From Pseudomonas sp. GM50 (GTDB lineage: Bacteria > Pseudomonadota > Gammaproteobacteria > Pseudomonadales > Pseudomonadaceae), in NCBI RefSeq assembly GCF_000282375.1, contig NZ_AKJK01000112.1:1-64000 (forward strand): a stretch of 64,000 bases of DNA, written 5' to 3'. The position numbers were made by a program, and so were the translations under genes. Position 1 is the first letter of the stretch, and each line of letters opens with the position of its first letter. This document shows positions 25,740-33,879 of the stretch, in pieces. The notes under the pieces are model-generated. The model was given only the letters and a program-made list of their open reading frames with translations, was not told the origin of the DNA and ran no database searches.

Positions 25740-26798
25740 ATGCGTTTTCTTAAATTCTTGTTCGTGGGCTGTTTATCCATGGTTAGCCTGACCAGTCATG
25801 CCGAAACCGTCAAAGGCCTCTATCAAGTGCGCGAGCCTGTCAGCAGCCAGACGCCGGAGGAACGCGATCAGGCGACTCAGCGGGCTCTGGATACGTTGGT
25901 GTTGCGCCTGACCGGCGACCCCAAGGCGGCGCAGAGCCCGGGGCTGGCGACCGTGCGCAAAGACCCTCAGCAGATTATCAGTCAGTTCGGTTATGACGCC
26001 GGGCCGCCGGAGGTGTTGAAGGTCGATTTCGATCCGGCCGCCACCGAACAGGCCTTGCGGCGTGCCGGGTTGGCCGTGTGGGGTGCCAACCGGCCATCGA
26101 TTCTCGGTTGGTGGTTGAACGAATCCACCGAAGGTTCGAGCCTGGTCGGCGATGGTCAGGCCAGCGCTACGCCACTGCGTCGAGCGGCTCAGCATCGTGG
26201 GCTGCCGCTGCGTTTGCCACTGGCGGACCTGAATGAGCAGATTGTCGCCACTGCGCCGAATCTGGAAAGTGCAGACCCTGCGCCGCTGCAAGGAGCATCC
26301 GACCGTTACAATGCCGATGCCTTGCTGGCGGTGCATGCCCGTGAAGAGGGTGGCCAATGGCAAGCCAAGTGGCGTTTGTGGTTGGGCGATCAGAAAGAAG
26401 CCGGTAGCGTGCAGGGTGCCGATACCGCCGCGCTGGCCGATGCGGTGATGTTGGCGGTCAGCCAACGCCTGGCGCCGCGTTTTGTCGCCAAGCCGGGGGC
26501 CTCGAGCGAGCAATTGCTGGAAGTGCAGGGGATGAGTCTGGAGCGTTATGCGACGCTCGGGCGTTTGCTGGAACCTTTTGGCGCACGTCTGCAAAGTGTC
26601 GACGGCGACCGCGTGCTTTATCGGGTCAACGGCAGCCCCGAGCAACTGCGGGCGCAGTTGTCTTTGGCCAAGTTGCAGGAAATTCCGGCCGGTGAAGCGC
26701 CGGCGCCCGCGACGCCTGTTCAACCCGTGGCGGCTGGCTCGACACCGGTCGCGGCGCCCGCCCCGGCACTGACGCCGCAGTTACGTTTTCGCTGGTAG
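25740..26798 (+). CDS. Exported DUF2066 family protein
   Basis: A 352-residue protein with signal peptide MRFLKFLFVGCLSMVSLTSHA, conserved next to the PerM-like gene and hda in pseudomonads. The N-terminal part carries VKGLYQVREPVSSQTPEERD. The C-terminus is Pro/Ala-rich. The family has no known function. AGGAATC precedes the ATG. It is followed 30 nt later by the PerM-like gene. Confidence 0.8.
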   Translation: MRFLKFLFVGCLSMVSLTSHAETVKGLYQVREPVSSQTPEERDQATQRALDTLVLRLTGDPKAAQSPGLATVRKDPQQIISQFGYDAGPPEVLKVDFDPAATEQALRRAGLAVWGANRPSILGWWLNESTEGSSLVGDGQASATPLRRAAQHRGLPLRLPLADLNEQIVATAPNLESADPAPLQGASDRYNADALLAVHAREEGGQWQAKWRLWLGDQKEAGSVQGADTAALADAVMLAVSQRLAPRFVAKPGASSEQLLEVQGMSLERYATLGRLLEPFGARLQSVDGDRVLYRVNGSPEQLRAQLSLAKLQEIPAGEAPAPATPVQPVAAGSTPVAAPAPALTPQLRFRW

Positions 26799-26828
26799 TT
26801 TTTCTTTATATAGAAGCAGGAGTGGTAC

Positions 26829-27902
26829 ATGGCCGATACACGGCGTTGGTTCTGGCTCGGTGGGGTGGTCCTGCTTTGCGCGTTTGTTTACCTGTTGCAC
26901 CCGATCCTGACGCCGTTCCTGGTGGCGCTGTTGCTGGCCTATCTGTTCGACCCGTTGGTGGATCGGCTGGAGAAGTACGGCCTGTCGCGGACCTGGGGTG
27001 TGGTGGCGGTGTTCGCGTTGTTCACATTGATTGTCACCGCGCTGCTGTTGGTGTTGGTGCCGATGCTCGCCAAGCAGCTGTTTCGCTTGTACGAACTGGC
27101 GCCGCAGATGCTCGATTGGTTGCAGCACACCGCATTGCCGTGGGCGCAATCGAAATTTGGGCTGTCGGATAATTTTTGGAAATTCGACAAGCTCAAGGCG
27201 GCGATCAGCGAGCATATGGGCCAGACCACCGACATTGTCGGCGTGGTGCTGAGTCAGGCGACGGCTTCAGGTCTTGCACTGATTGGCTGGTTGGCCAATC
27301 TGGTGCTGATTCCGGTGGTGAGTTTTTATCTGCTGCGCGACTGGGACCTGATGATGGCCAAGATCCGCAGCCTGCTGCCCCGTGATCGTGAAGAGCGCGT
27401 GATGTCCCTGGCGGGAGAGTGTCATGAAGTGCTCGGGGCGTTCGTGCGCGGGCAGTTGCTGGTGATGCTGGCGCTGGGCGTGATCTATGCCGCAGGCTTG
27501 ATGATCGTCGGGCTGGAGTTGGGGCTGTTGATCGGTCTGATTGCCGGGTTGGCGGCGATCGTGCCGTACATGGGGTTCGTCATCGGAATTGGTGCGGCAT
27601 TGATTGCCGGTCTGTTCCAGTTCGGTGGCGATTTGTATCCCATGATCGGTATTGTCGCGGTGTTCATGGTCGGCCAGGCGCTGGAAGGCATGGTCCTGAC
27701 GCCGTTGCTGGTGGGTGACCGGATCGGCCTGCACCCGGTGGCGGTGATCTTCGCGATCCTGGCCGGCGGCGAACTGTTTGGTTTTACCGGTGTGTTGCTG
27801 GCGTTGCCAGTGGCGGCGGTGATCATGGTCCTGGTGCGTCACGTACACGATTTGTATAAGGACTCGGATATCTACGGCGGTGCCGACGAACTTGAGCCAT
27901 AA
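26829..27902 (+). CDS. AI-2E family (PerM-like) transporter
   Basis: A 357-residue polytopic membrane protein of the AI-2 exporter superfamily. Two or three helices at the N-terminus are followed by a soluble segment (around 65-140) and five to six C-terminal helices. The conserved segments ALLLAYLFDPLVDRLEKYGL, VPYMGFVIGIGAALI and GDRIGLHPVAVIFAI are visible. The transported substrate is not settled for PerM-type members. GCAGGAG lies 8 nt before the ATG. Confidence 0.88.
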   Translation: MADTRRWFWLGGVVLLCAFVYLLHPILTPFLVALLLAYLFDPLVDRLEKYGLSRTWGVVAVFALFTLIVTALLLVLVPMLAKQLFRLYELAPQMLDWLQHTALPWAQSKFGLSDNFWKFDKLKAAISEHMGQTTDIVGVVLSQATASGLALIGWLANLVLIPVVSFYLLRDWDLMMAKIRSLLPRDREERVMSLAGECHEVLGAFVRGQLLVMLALGVIYAAGLMIVGLELGLLIGLIAGLAAIVPYMGFVIGIGAALIAGLFQFGGDLYPMIGIVAVFMVGQALEGMVLTPLLVGDRIGLHPVAVIFAILAGGELFGFTGVLLALPVAAVIMVLVRHVHDLYKDSDIYGGADELEP

Positions 27903-28116
27903 GGTTTTTGATCGTTCGTAGCGGGCATTCCGGTTTCATGCCAGGTTTGCCCGTATCCCTCGTGTGGCTGTCACATGCGCCGCCAAAGAGCCTGGTTAAC
28001 GCAAACCTTTGATTTTGCTTGTGGTCTGTCGCATTGTGCGGTCAGCCTCACGGGTATAAACTTCGCAAACTTTACACAGAGGCCACTAACGGTTCCTTTG
28101 GAACTGTTCAGTCAGC

Positions 28117-28821
28117 ATGAAACCGATTCAGCTGCCCCTAGGTGTGCGTCTGCGTGATGACGCTACCTTTATCAATTACTACCCAGGCGCCAATGCCGCT
28201 GCACTCGGCTATGTCGAGCGGCTCTGCGAAGCCGACGCCGGCTGGACGGAAAGCCTGATTTACCTCTGGGGCAAGGACGGGGTAGGGCGCACGCATTTGT
28301 TGCAGGCGGCGTGTCTTCGCTTCGAACAACTGGGGGAGCCGGCGGTGTACCTGCCGTTGGCCGAGTTGTTGGACCGTGGCATCGAAATCCTCGACAACCT
28401 CGAACAATACGAACTGGTCTGCCTGGACGATCTGCAGGCGGTCGCCGGCAAGGCGGATTGGGAAGAGGCGCTGTTCCATCTGTTCAATCGTCTGCGTGAC
28501 AGCGGCCGGCGTCTGCTGATCGCCGCCTCGACATCCCCGCGCGAACTGCCGGTGAAGCTGGCAGACCTCAAGTCGCGGCTGACACTGGCACTCATCTTCC
28601 AGATGCGGCCACTTTCTGACGAAGATAAATTGCGTGCCTTGCAGTTGCGCGCATCCCGTCGCGGCCTGCACCTGACGGACGAAGTCGGGCATTTTATCTT
28701 GACCCGCGGTACCCGCAGCATGAGTGCGCTTTTCGAGCTGCTTGAACGCCTCGATCAGGCCTCCCTTCAAGCCCAGCGCAAGCTGACAATCCCGTTCCTG
28801 AAAGAAACCCTTGGTTGGTAA
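28117..28821 (+). CDS. hda: DnaA regulatory inactivator Hda
   Basis: AAA+ protein that, bound to the DNA clamp, stimulates ATP hydrolysis by DnaA and so prevents re-initiation of replication. The 234-residue product has a clamp-binding motif at the N-terminus (QLPLGVRL, residues 5-12). It also has Walker A-like WGKDGVGRTHLLQA, Walker B VCLDDLQAVAG, and the arginine-rich segment LRASRRGLHL. A TATAAA at 28055-28060 suggests its own promoter; the ribosome site is weak. DUF2066-PerM-hda is a conserved arrangement. Confidence 0.95.
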   Translation: MKPIQLPLGVRLRDDATFINYYPGANAAALGYVERLCEADAGWTESLIYLWGKDGVGRTHLLQAACLRFEQLGEPAVYLPLAELLDRGIEILDNLEQYELVCLDDLQAVAGKADWEEALFHLFNRLRDSGRRLLIAASTSPRELPVKLADLKSRLTLALIFQMRPLSDEDKLRALQLRASRRGLHLTDEVGHFILTRGTRSMSALFELLERLDQASLQAQRKLTIPFLKETLGW

Positions 28822-29047
28822 AGACCTGATCAAACCCAGGTTTTACGCGGGTTCCGGCATATTCCAGGCGTCAACAAATCCGCTTTCCTGCAAGAGTGCA
28901 GGCTGCGCAAAGGTTCAAAATGGGCTTAAGCGCTTAGATGTAAACGAGAAACCGATAAGTCACATAAAGATCGATTGAATTTGCAAATGAGGTTGATAGC
29001 GGGCATAGTCGCGGCTTCTTTAGAAACTATCAGCCACGGTCGTGCCC

Positions 29048-29692
29048 ATGCTAAATCGCTTCGCACCCCTCGTGCCTCTCGCACTCGTCACCCTGTTGTT
29101 CGGTTGCGCTGCTCACTCTCCAGTGTCCCAGCAAGCGCCACAACAGCAGGTTTCAAATTCAAATTCAGTTACCGCGCAGTCTTCTTCCGTTCTTTTCCAG
29201 GAAGAGCTGGCCACCGATAAAGAACTGGCAGACTTTGCCGGCGGCAAGTCGTACCAGCTTCCGGTTCTGGCCGACAGCATCCTCGAACGTGGCATGTCCC
29301 TGATCGGTACCCGTTACCGTTTCGGCGGCACCTCCGAGGCTGGTTTCGACTGCAGCGGCTTCATCGGTTATCTGTTTCGTGAAGAAGCGGGCATGAACCT
29401 GCCGCGCTCCACCCGCGAAATGATCAACGTTGACGCTCCTCTGGTTGCCCGCAGCGCCCTCAAACCGGGTGACCTGCTGTTCTTCGCCACCAATGGCCGT
29501 CGCGGTCGTGTCAGTCACGCCGGGATCTACCTGGGTGATAACCAGTTCATCCATTCCAGCAGCCGCAAAAGCGGTGGTGTCCGGATCGATAGCCTGGGCG
29601 ACAGCTACTGGAGCAAGACCTTCATCGAAGCCAAGCGCGCACTCGCGATGGCGCCGACTACGGCCCCGGCTATCGTCACTGCACGCAAGTAA
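29048..29692 (+). CDS. NlpC/P60 family lipoprotein, first of two
   Basis: A 214-residue predicted outer-membrane or periplasmic lipoprotein (signal MLNRFAPLVPLALVTLLFG with cysteine following). It has a C-terminal NlpC/P60 peptidase domain: catalytic Cys in GFDCSGFIGYLF, His in GRVSHAGIYLGDNQFIHSS. The family cleaves gamma-D-Glu-mDAP peptide bonds in murein. A linker rich in Ser and Gln precedes the domain. A GTG at 29042 is an alternative start. It lies next to a shorter paralogue. Confidence 0.88.
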   Translation: MLNRFAPLVPLALVTLLFGCAAHSPVSQQAPQQQVSNSNSVTAQSSSVLFQEELATDKELADFAGGKSYQLPVLADSILERGMSLIGTRYRFGGTSEAGFDCSGFIGYLFREEAGMNLPRSTREMINVDAPLVARSALKPGDLLFFATNGRRGRVSHAGIYLGDNQFIHSSSRKSGGVRIDSLGDSYWSKTFIEAKRALAMAPTTAPAIVTARK

Positions 29693-29776
29693 GCGGACAG
29701 TTTGTAAGGCGAACTTAAAGTCTTACTTGAAGTTTGCCGCGTAGCCGCTAGAATCCTGATCTATTATTGATGGCAA

Positions 29777-29808
29777 ACCGCCTGCGTTCTGCGCAGGCGG
29801 TTTTCTTT
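29777..29808 (+). terminator. Intrinsic terminator between the two NlpC/P60 genes
   Basis: ACCGCCTGCG, TTCT and GCGCAGGCGGT followed by TTTCTTTTC. Confidence 0.85.
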
Positions 29809-29857
29809 TCTACCCTCTCGGTGGAAAAAGCCGCAGCCAGATCAGGATGTTCTGTTT

Positions 29858-30394
29858 ATGACGATGTCGGCCCGCCTCGCACTCATGTTCTTCGCAGCGC
29901 TGCTCAGCGCCTGCGCCAGCCGCACACCGCCACCTGCGCCGGTGGTCCGCGCTCCGATTGTTTTCGGTCCTTCCCAAGCCTTTTCCCCTGCGGCAGAAGA
30001 CGTGTTGTTTCGCGCTCTGGGTCTGGTGGGAACGCCTTATCGCTGGGGCGGCAACACGCCGGATTCCGGGTTCGATTGCAGCGGTCTGATCGGTTACGTC
30101 TATCGCGATGTCGCAGGCATTTCCTTGCCGCGCTCCACCCGCGAGATGATCGGCATGCAGGCCCCTAGTGTCGGCAAGGAAGGCCTGCAAACCGGTGACC
30201 TGATTTTCTTCGCCACCAATGGTGGCTCCCAGGTCAGCCACGCCGGGATCTACGTCGGCGAAGGCCGCTTCGTCCACGCGCCAGCCACGGGCGGCACGGT
30301 CAAGCTGGACAGCTTGTCCAAGGCTTACTGGCAGAAAGCCTACCTGAGCGCCAAGCGCGTCTTGCAACCCGAGCACTTGGCACATAATCCGTAG
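29858..30394 (+). CDS. NlpC/P60 family lipoprotein, second of two
   Basis: A 178-residue lipoprotein with a short signal peptide and lipobox (LLSAC, C18). It has an NlpC/P60 domain with Cys in GFDCSGLIGYVYRDVAG and His in SQVSHAGIYVGEGRFVHAP. It is a paralogue of the preceding gene with a shorter linker, separated by a terminator, so it probably has its own promoter. ATG at 29864 is an alternative start. Confidence 0.88.
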   Translation: MTMSARLALMFFAALLSACASRTPPPAPVVRAPIVFGPSQAFSPAAEDVLFRALGLVGTPYRWGGNTPDSGFDCSGLIGYVYRDVAGISLPRSTREMIGMQAPSVGKEGLQTGDLIFFATNGGSQVSHAGIYVGEGRFVHAPATGGTVKLDSLSKAYWQKAYLSAKRVLQPEHLAHNP

Positions 30395-30463
30395 CGGAAG
30401 TTGTCATGACCGCTCGCTTGAAGGATGACTCGCGCTGGGCGATAGGTTGGCGCTGTGCAAAAA

Positions 30464-30557
30464 CTGTAGGAGCGAGGCTTGCCCGCGAAGGCGGTAGCAC
30501 AGTCAACATTGATATCGACTGACACACCGCTTTCGCGGGCAAGCCTCGCTCCTACGG
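30464..30557. repeat. REP doublet (REPIN), GCTTGCCCGCGAA type
   Basis: CTGTAGGAGCGAGGCTTGCC and its mirrored copy flank the spacer CACAGTCAACATTGATATCG. The same spacer recurs at 42307. Confidence 0.85.
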
Positions 30558-30567
30558 TCAGAGCTGA

Positions 30568-31881
30568 TTACTTGGCTGCTGAAACGCGCCACACCTTGTT
30601 CCCGACATCATCCGCCACCAGCAAGCCTCCTTGCTGATCGATCACAACACCCACCGGCCGGCCCATGGCTTTTTCCTCATCGTTGAGGAAACCAGTGAGC
30701 ACATCCACCGGTTGCCCGGTCGGTTTGCCGGCGCTGAACGGCACGAAAATCACTTTGTAGCCACTGTGTGGCTTGCGGTTCCACGAGCCGTGCTGGCCGA
30801 TGAATGCACCTTGAGTGAACGGCGCGGGCAGTTTGCTGCCTTCGGCAAACGTCAGGCCCAGTGACGCGGTATGTGGCCCCACCGCATAGTCCGGGGCGAT
30901 GGCCTTGGCCACCAGATCGGGTTTTTGCGGTTCGACGCGAATGTCGACGTGTTGGCCGTAATAGCTGTAAGGCCAACCGTAGAACCCGCCGTCCTTCACT
31001 GAGGTGATGTAGTCCGGCACGAGGTCACTGCCGATTTCGTCACGCTCGTTGACGGCGGTCCACAGTGCGCCGCTCTGAGGCTCCCAGGCCAGACCGTTTG
31101 GATTACGAATCCCCGAGGCGAAGATCCGATGATTGCCGGTGGCGCGATCCACTTCCCAGATCGCCGCGCGGCCTTCCTCCTGATCCATGCCGTTTTCACC
31201 GACGTTGCTATTCGAGCCCACGGTGACGTACAGCTTGCTGCCATCCTTGCTGGCGATGACGTTTTTGGTCCAGTGATGATTCAGCGTGCCGCCCGGCAGG
31301 TCGACTACCTTGATCGGCTGCGACTTGATCGCCGTCTCACCGTTTTCATAGTGGAAACGCAGCAGGCGATCAGTGTCGGCGACGTACAGGTCATTGCCGA
31401 CCAGGGTCATGCCGAAGGGCGAATTGAGGTTTTCCAGGAATACCGTGCGGGTTTCGGCGACGCCATCGTGGTCCTTGTCCCGCAGCAGGGTGATGCGGTT
31501 CGGGCTGGGGACGCCGGCACCGGCGCGGCCCATGACTTTGCCCATGACCCAGCCGCGAATGCCTTGGCCATCATCGGGTTTGGGCGGTGCGTTGGTTTCG
31601 GCCACCAGCACATCGCCGTTGGGTAATACGTAGAGCCAGCGCGGATGGTCGAGGCCTTCGGCAAACGCCGCCACTTGAGTCCCTGCCGCGGCGACGGGTT
31701 TCTTGTCTTCAGGCCAGCCGATCGCCGGGGCGATGTTCACCGTCGGGATCAGGGTTTTATTCGGTTCTGGCAGCTTGGGCGACGGTCCGGTGCCGTCCGA
31801 GACTTGCAGGCTGGAGGTTTCACCACAGGCGGCGAGCCCTCCGGCGAGCGCGATGATGAAAACGAGCTGGGGTTTGCGCAT
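30568..31881 (-). CDS. PQQ-dependent sugar dehydrogenase-like lipoprotein
   Basis: A 437-residue beta-propeller protein of the sorbosone/glucose dehydrogenase family. The lipoprotein signal ends in GLAACGETSS (C19). Family segments include GLDHPRWLYVLPNGDVLVAE, SPFGMTLVGNDLYVADT, FASGIRNPNGLAWEP and GSWNRKPHSGYKVIFVPF. It may oxidise aldoses or aldehydes in the periplasm with PQQ; the substrate is unknown and PQQ synthesis genes are not nearby. Confidence 0.88.
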   Translation of the reverse strand: MRKPQLVFIIALAGGLAACGETSSLQVSDGTGPSPKLPEPNKTLIPTVNIAPAIGWPEDKKPVAAAGTQVAAFAEGLDHPRWLYVLPNGDVLVAETNAPPKPDDGQGIRGWVMGKVMGRAGAGVPSPNRITLLRDKDHDGVAETRTVFLENLNSPFGMTLVGNDLYVADTDRLLRFHYENGETAIKSQPIKVVDLPGGTLNHHWTKNVIASKDGSKLYVTVGSNSNVGENGMDQEEGRAAIWEVDRATGNHRIFASGIRNPNGLAWEPQSGALWTAVNERDEIGSDLVPDYITSVKDGGFYGWPYSYYGQHVDIRVEPQKPDLVAKAIAPDYAVGPHTASLGLTFAEGSKLPAPFTQGAFIGQHGSWNRKPHSGYKVIFVPFSAGKPTGQPVDVLTGFLNDEEKAMGRPVGVVIDQQGGLLVADDVGNKVWRVSAAK

Positions 31882-31949
31882 TACTGATCTTCCCTATGAA
31901 TGCATTGACGTAATCATAGAGAAGCGTAGACGTTCGATGGTTCAACCCG

Positions 31950-32534
31950 TCAGCCGCGGGCTTCCTTGAATAATACGGCGATCCCTGGATGGTAGTTGCC
32001 GGCTTCATTGCGCAACTTGCGGTAGGCGTAAGGGAAATACCAGGCCACGGCGCAGGTATGTTCCTTTTGCAGGTCGTCGACCATGTCCTGGAGTTCTTCC
32101 GGGGTGGCGCTGTGTTGGGCTTTTTGTGGCGCGACAAACAGACAGCCGAGTTTCAGATCGCTGGCGTAGCTGATTCGCTTCGCGTCACTGGTGATGTCCG
32201 CCAGTGCCTGGGTCAGGTTCAGGCTATTGACCCGCGGCCAGCGCTGGGTGGCCTGGAGATACGCGCGTTCTTCGCTGCTGGCGATAAACAGATCGGCGCG
32301 GGCGTTGCGTTCGCCTTCTTCGGTCTGTTTGCGTGTCGACGTTTGTTGCAGCGTGACCATTTCTGCCATCCAGACCGCGGCGGAGAGCAGCCCGAGGTTG
32401 GCTTTTTCGTCGTACCAATAAGGTGTGTCGTTATCGCCGCGTACAGCGTTGTAGCGGTCGATACAGTCAAACCAGCGTTCCAGCACCGGCCGCAGGAATT
32501 CCAGCTTCGGATTGCTGATGATCATGCCTTGCAT
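31950..32534 (-). CDS. Conserved hypothetical cytosolic protein
   Basis: I do not recognise a family. The product is 194 residues from the ATG at 32534 (alternative ATG three codons later), with no signal peptide or membrane helix. It is charged, with a Trp/Tyr-rich segment (RPVLERWFDCIDRY, TPYWYDEKANLG) near the start and VAWYFPYAYRKLRNEAG near the end. Codon use looks like its neighbours. It is on the minus strand, 68 nt upstream of the sugar dehydrogenase gene. Confidence 0.65.
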   Translation of the reverse strand: MQGMIISNPKLEFLRPVLERWFDCIDRYNAVRGDNDTPYWYDEKANLGLLSAAVWMAEMVTLQQTSTRKQTEEGERNARADLFIASSEERAYLQATQRWPRVNSLNLTQALADITSDAKRISYASDLKLGCLFVAPQKAQHSATPEELQDMVDDLQKEHTCAVAWYFPYAYRKLRNEAGNYHPGIAVLFKEARG

Positions 32535-32689
32535 GTGGCTCACCCTTGTTATTGTGTTGTGAGGTTGTGGCTCTTTGATATCACTGCTGGCAGTGTGGCA
32601 CAAGATTGGCGTCAGTTAATTGATCGACGGCAGTTATTCGCTCAGCGGTGTCCCGGCTTTAATTGACGCTCCACCCCCAACCCTCTAAC

Positions 32690-33175
32690 CTTCGCGGCTT
32701 GTTTCAGGTGCTCTGTGACCTTGGTCGACAGAGTGAAACAGGGAAGCCGGTGAGTGAATTTCTTCCAGCGAAGAATGATCACGATCCCGGCGCTGCCCCC
32801 GCAACGGTAAATGAGTAAAAGCTGCGCGAGGGCCTGTCATCAGTTTTTTCCTATACCGCGTTGAGGTCTGAAAGCGGACCAGGCAAGGCGCAGTCCGCTG
32901 GTAATGGTTGTTCCCTTACCAGGGACTGCAACGCAGTCTGGTCCGCTTTCAGACACAACCCGAAGGGCCGGGCCTGCTGTGGCGCAGGGCTGCGTTGCTC
33001 GGAGCTTGTTTGGAATGACCAAACCACGCTCCTCGCGCCTTGCCCTGCACCACAGCAGGCCCGGCGCGGTATAGGAAAAAGCTGATGACAGGCCCTAGCC
33101 ACTGTGTTGATGTCAACATGGGAAGGCGCGCAGTCAGGCGCAAGCCGCTCATGAGCCCGGAGACCGGCCTGATTC
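32690..33175 (+). promoter_or_regulatory. Cobalamin riboswitch with a large internal insert
   Basis: The B12 aptamer is recognised by GAAACAGGGAAGCCGGTG (about 32736-32753), GCTGCCCCCGCAACGGTAA (about 32793-32812), GCCACTG (33098-33104) with GGGAAGG, and the B12 box AGCCCGGAGACCGGCC (33154-33169). Between CGCAACGGTAA and GCCACTG, where a few tens of nt are usual, lie almost 290 nt, most of them a self-complementary structure (32830-33095). A GGCATC/GATGCC hairpin (33183-33203) and the ribosome site of cobO follow. The expected role is B12 feedback on the cob operon. Confidence 0.85.
32830..33095 (+). repeat. Composite inverted repeat inserted in the riboswitch (three-way junction)
   Basis: The arms 32830-32860 and 33065-33095 are complementary at 30 of 31 positions; the exception is U-G in RNA. 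Inside, 32866-32882 pairs 17/17 with 32938-32954, with an inner stem near 32888-32934. 32968-32982 pairs 15/15 with 33050-33064, with inner stems GCAGGGC/GCCCTGC and GTTTGG/CCAAAC. There is no ORF worth calling and no clear target-site duplication. It could be a MITE-like insertion or an expanded peripheral stem. Confidence 0.8.
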
Positions 33176-33267
33176 ATCCAACGGCATCACGGTGGGCGAT
33201 GCCAGGCTTCTTGCCGTCTATTCTTGTGCCTGCCCGCCGTTATCCAGCCTCAACGGAGAGCTCCCCC

Positions 33268-33879
33268 ATGACTGATACCCCCGATCGTGACGAACGCCAT
33301 CTGGCGCGCATGCTGCGCAAAAAAGCGGTGATCGACGAACGCATCGCCAACTCCCCGAATGAATGCGGCCTGCTGCTGGTGCTGACTGGCAATGGCAAAG
33401 GCAAAAGCAGCTCGGCGTTCGGCATGCTTGCACGGGCCATGGGCCACGGCATGCAGTGCGGCGTGGTGCAGTTCATCAAGGGGCGCACCAGCACCGGCGA
33501 GGAGCTGTTCTTCCGGCGCTTCCCGGAGCAGGTGCGTTTTCATGTGATGGGCGAGGGCTTCACTTGGGAAACCCAGGATCGCCAGCGCGACATCGCCGCC
33601 GCCGAAGCCGCCTGGGCGGTGTCCCGCGAATTGCTGCGTGATCCGGCCATTGGCCTCGTGGTGCTTGATGAGTTGAACATCGCCCTCAAGCACGGCTACC
33701 TCGATCTCGATCAGGTGCTCAGCGACTTGCAGGCCCGTCCGCCGATGCAACATGTGGTGGTCACCGGTCGTGGCGCCAAACCGGAGATGATCGAGCTGGC
33801 CGACACCGTCACTGAAATGGGCATGGTCAAGCACGCCTTCCAGGCCGGAATCAAAGCGCAAAAAGGCGTCGAGTTGTGA
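33268..33879 (+). CDS. cobO: Cob(I)yrinic acid a,c-diamide adenosyltransferase
   Basis: Adenosylates the corrinoid cobalt from ATP. The 203-residue product has the P-loop LTGNGKGKSSSAFGML (around residues 39-54), GVVQFIKGR, and VVLDELNIALKHGYL, typical of the CobA/CobO/BtuR family. The ATG at 33268 is preceded by CGGAGAG. It is the first gene after the B12 riboswitch and its stop overlaps cobB. Confidence 0.96.
   Translation: MTDTPDRDERHLARMLRKKAVIDERIANSPNECGLLLVLTGNGKGKSSSAFGMLARAMGHGMQCGVVQFIKGRTSTGEELFFRRFPEQVRFHVMGEGFTWETQDRQRDIAAAEAAWAVSRELLRDPAIGLVVLDELNIALKHGYLDLDQVLSDLQARPPMQHVVVTGRGAKPEMIELADTVTEMGMVKHAFQAGIKAQKGVEL

Noticed and set aside
33040..33267. N-terminal extension of cobO into the riboswitch
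   Set aside because: The extension would translate aptamer sequence; the ATG at 33268 has a good ribosome site and fits the family length.
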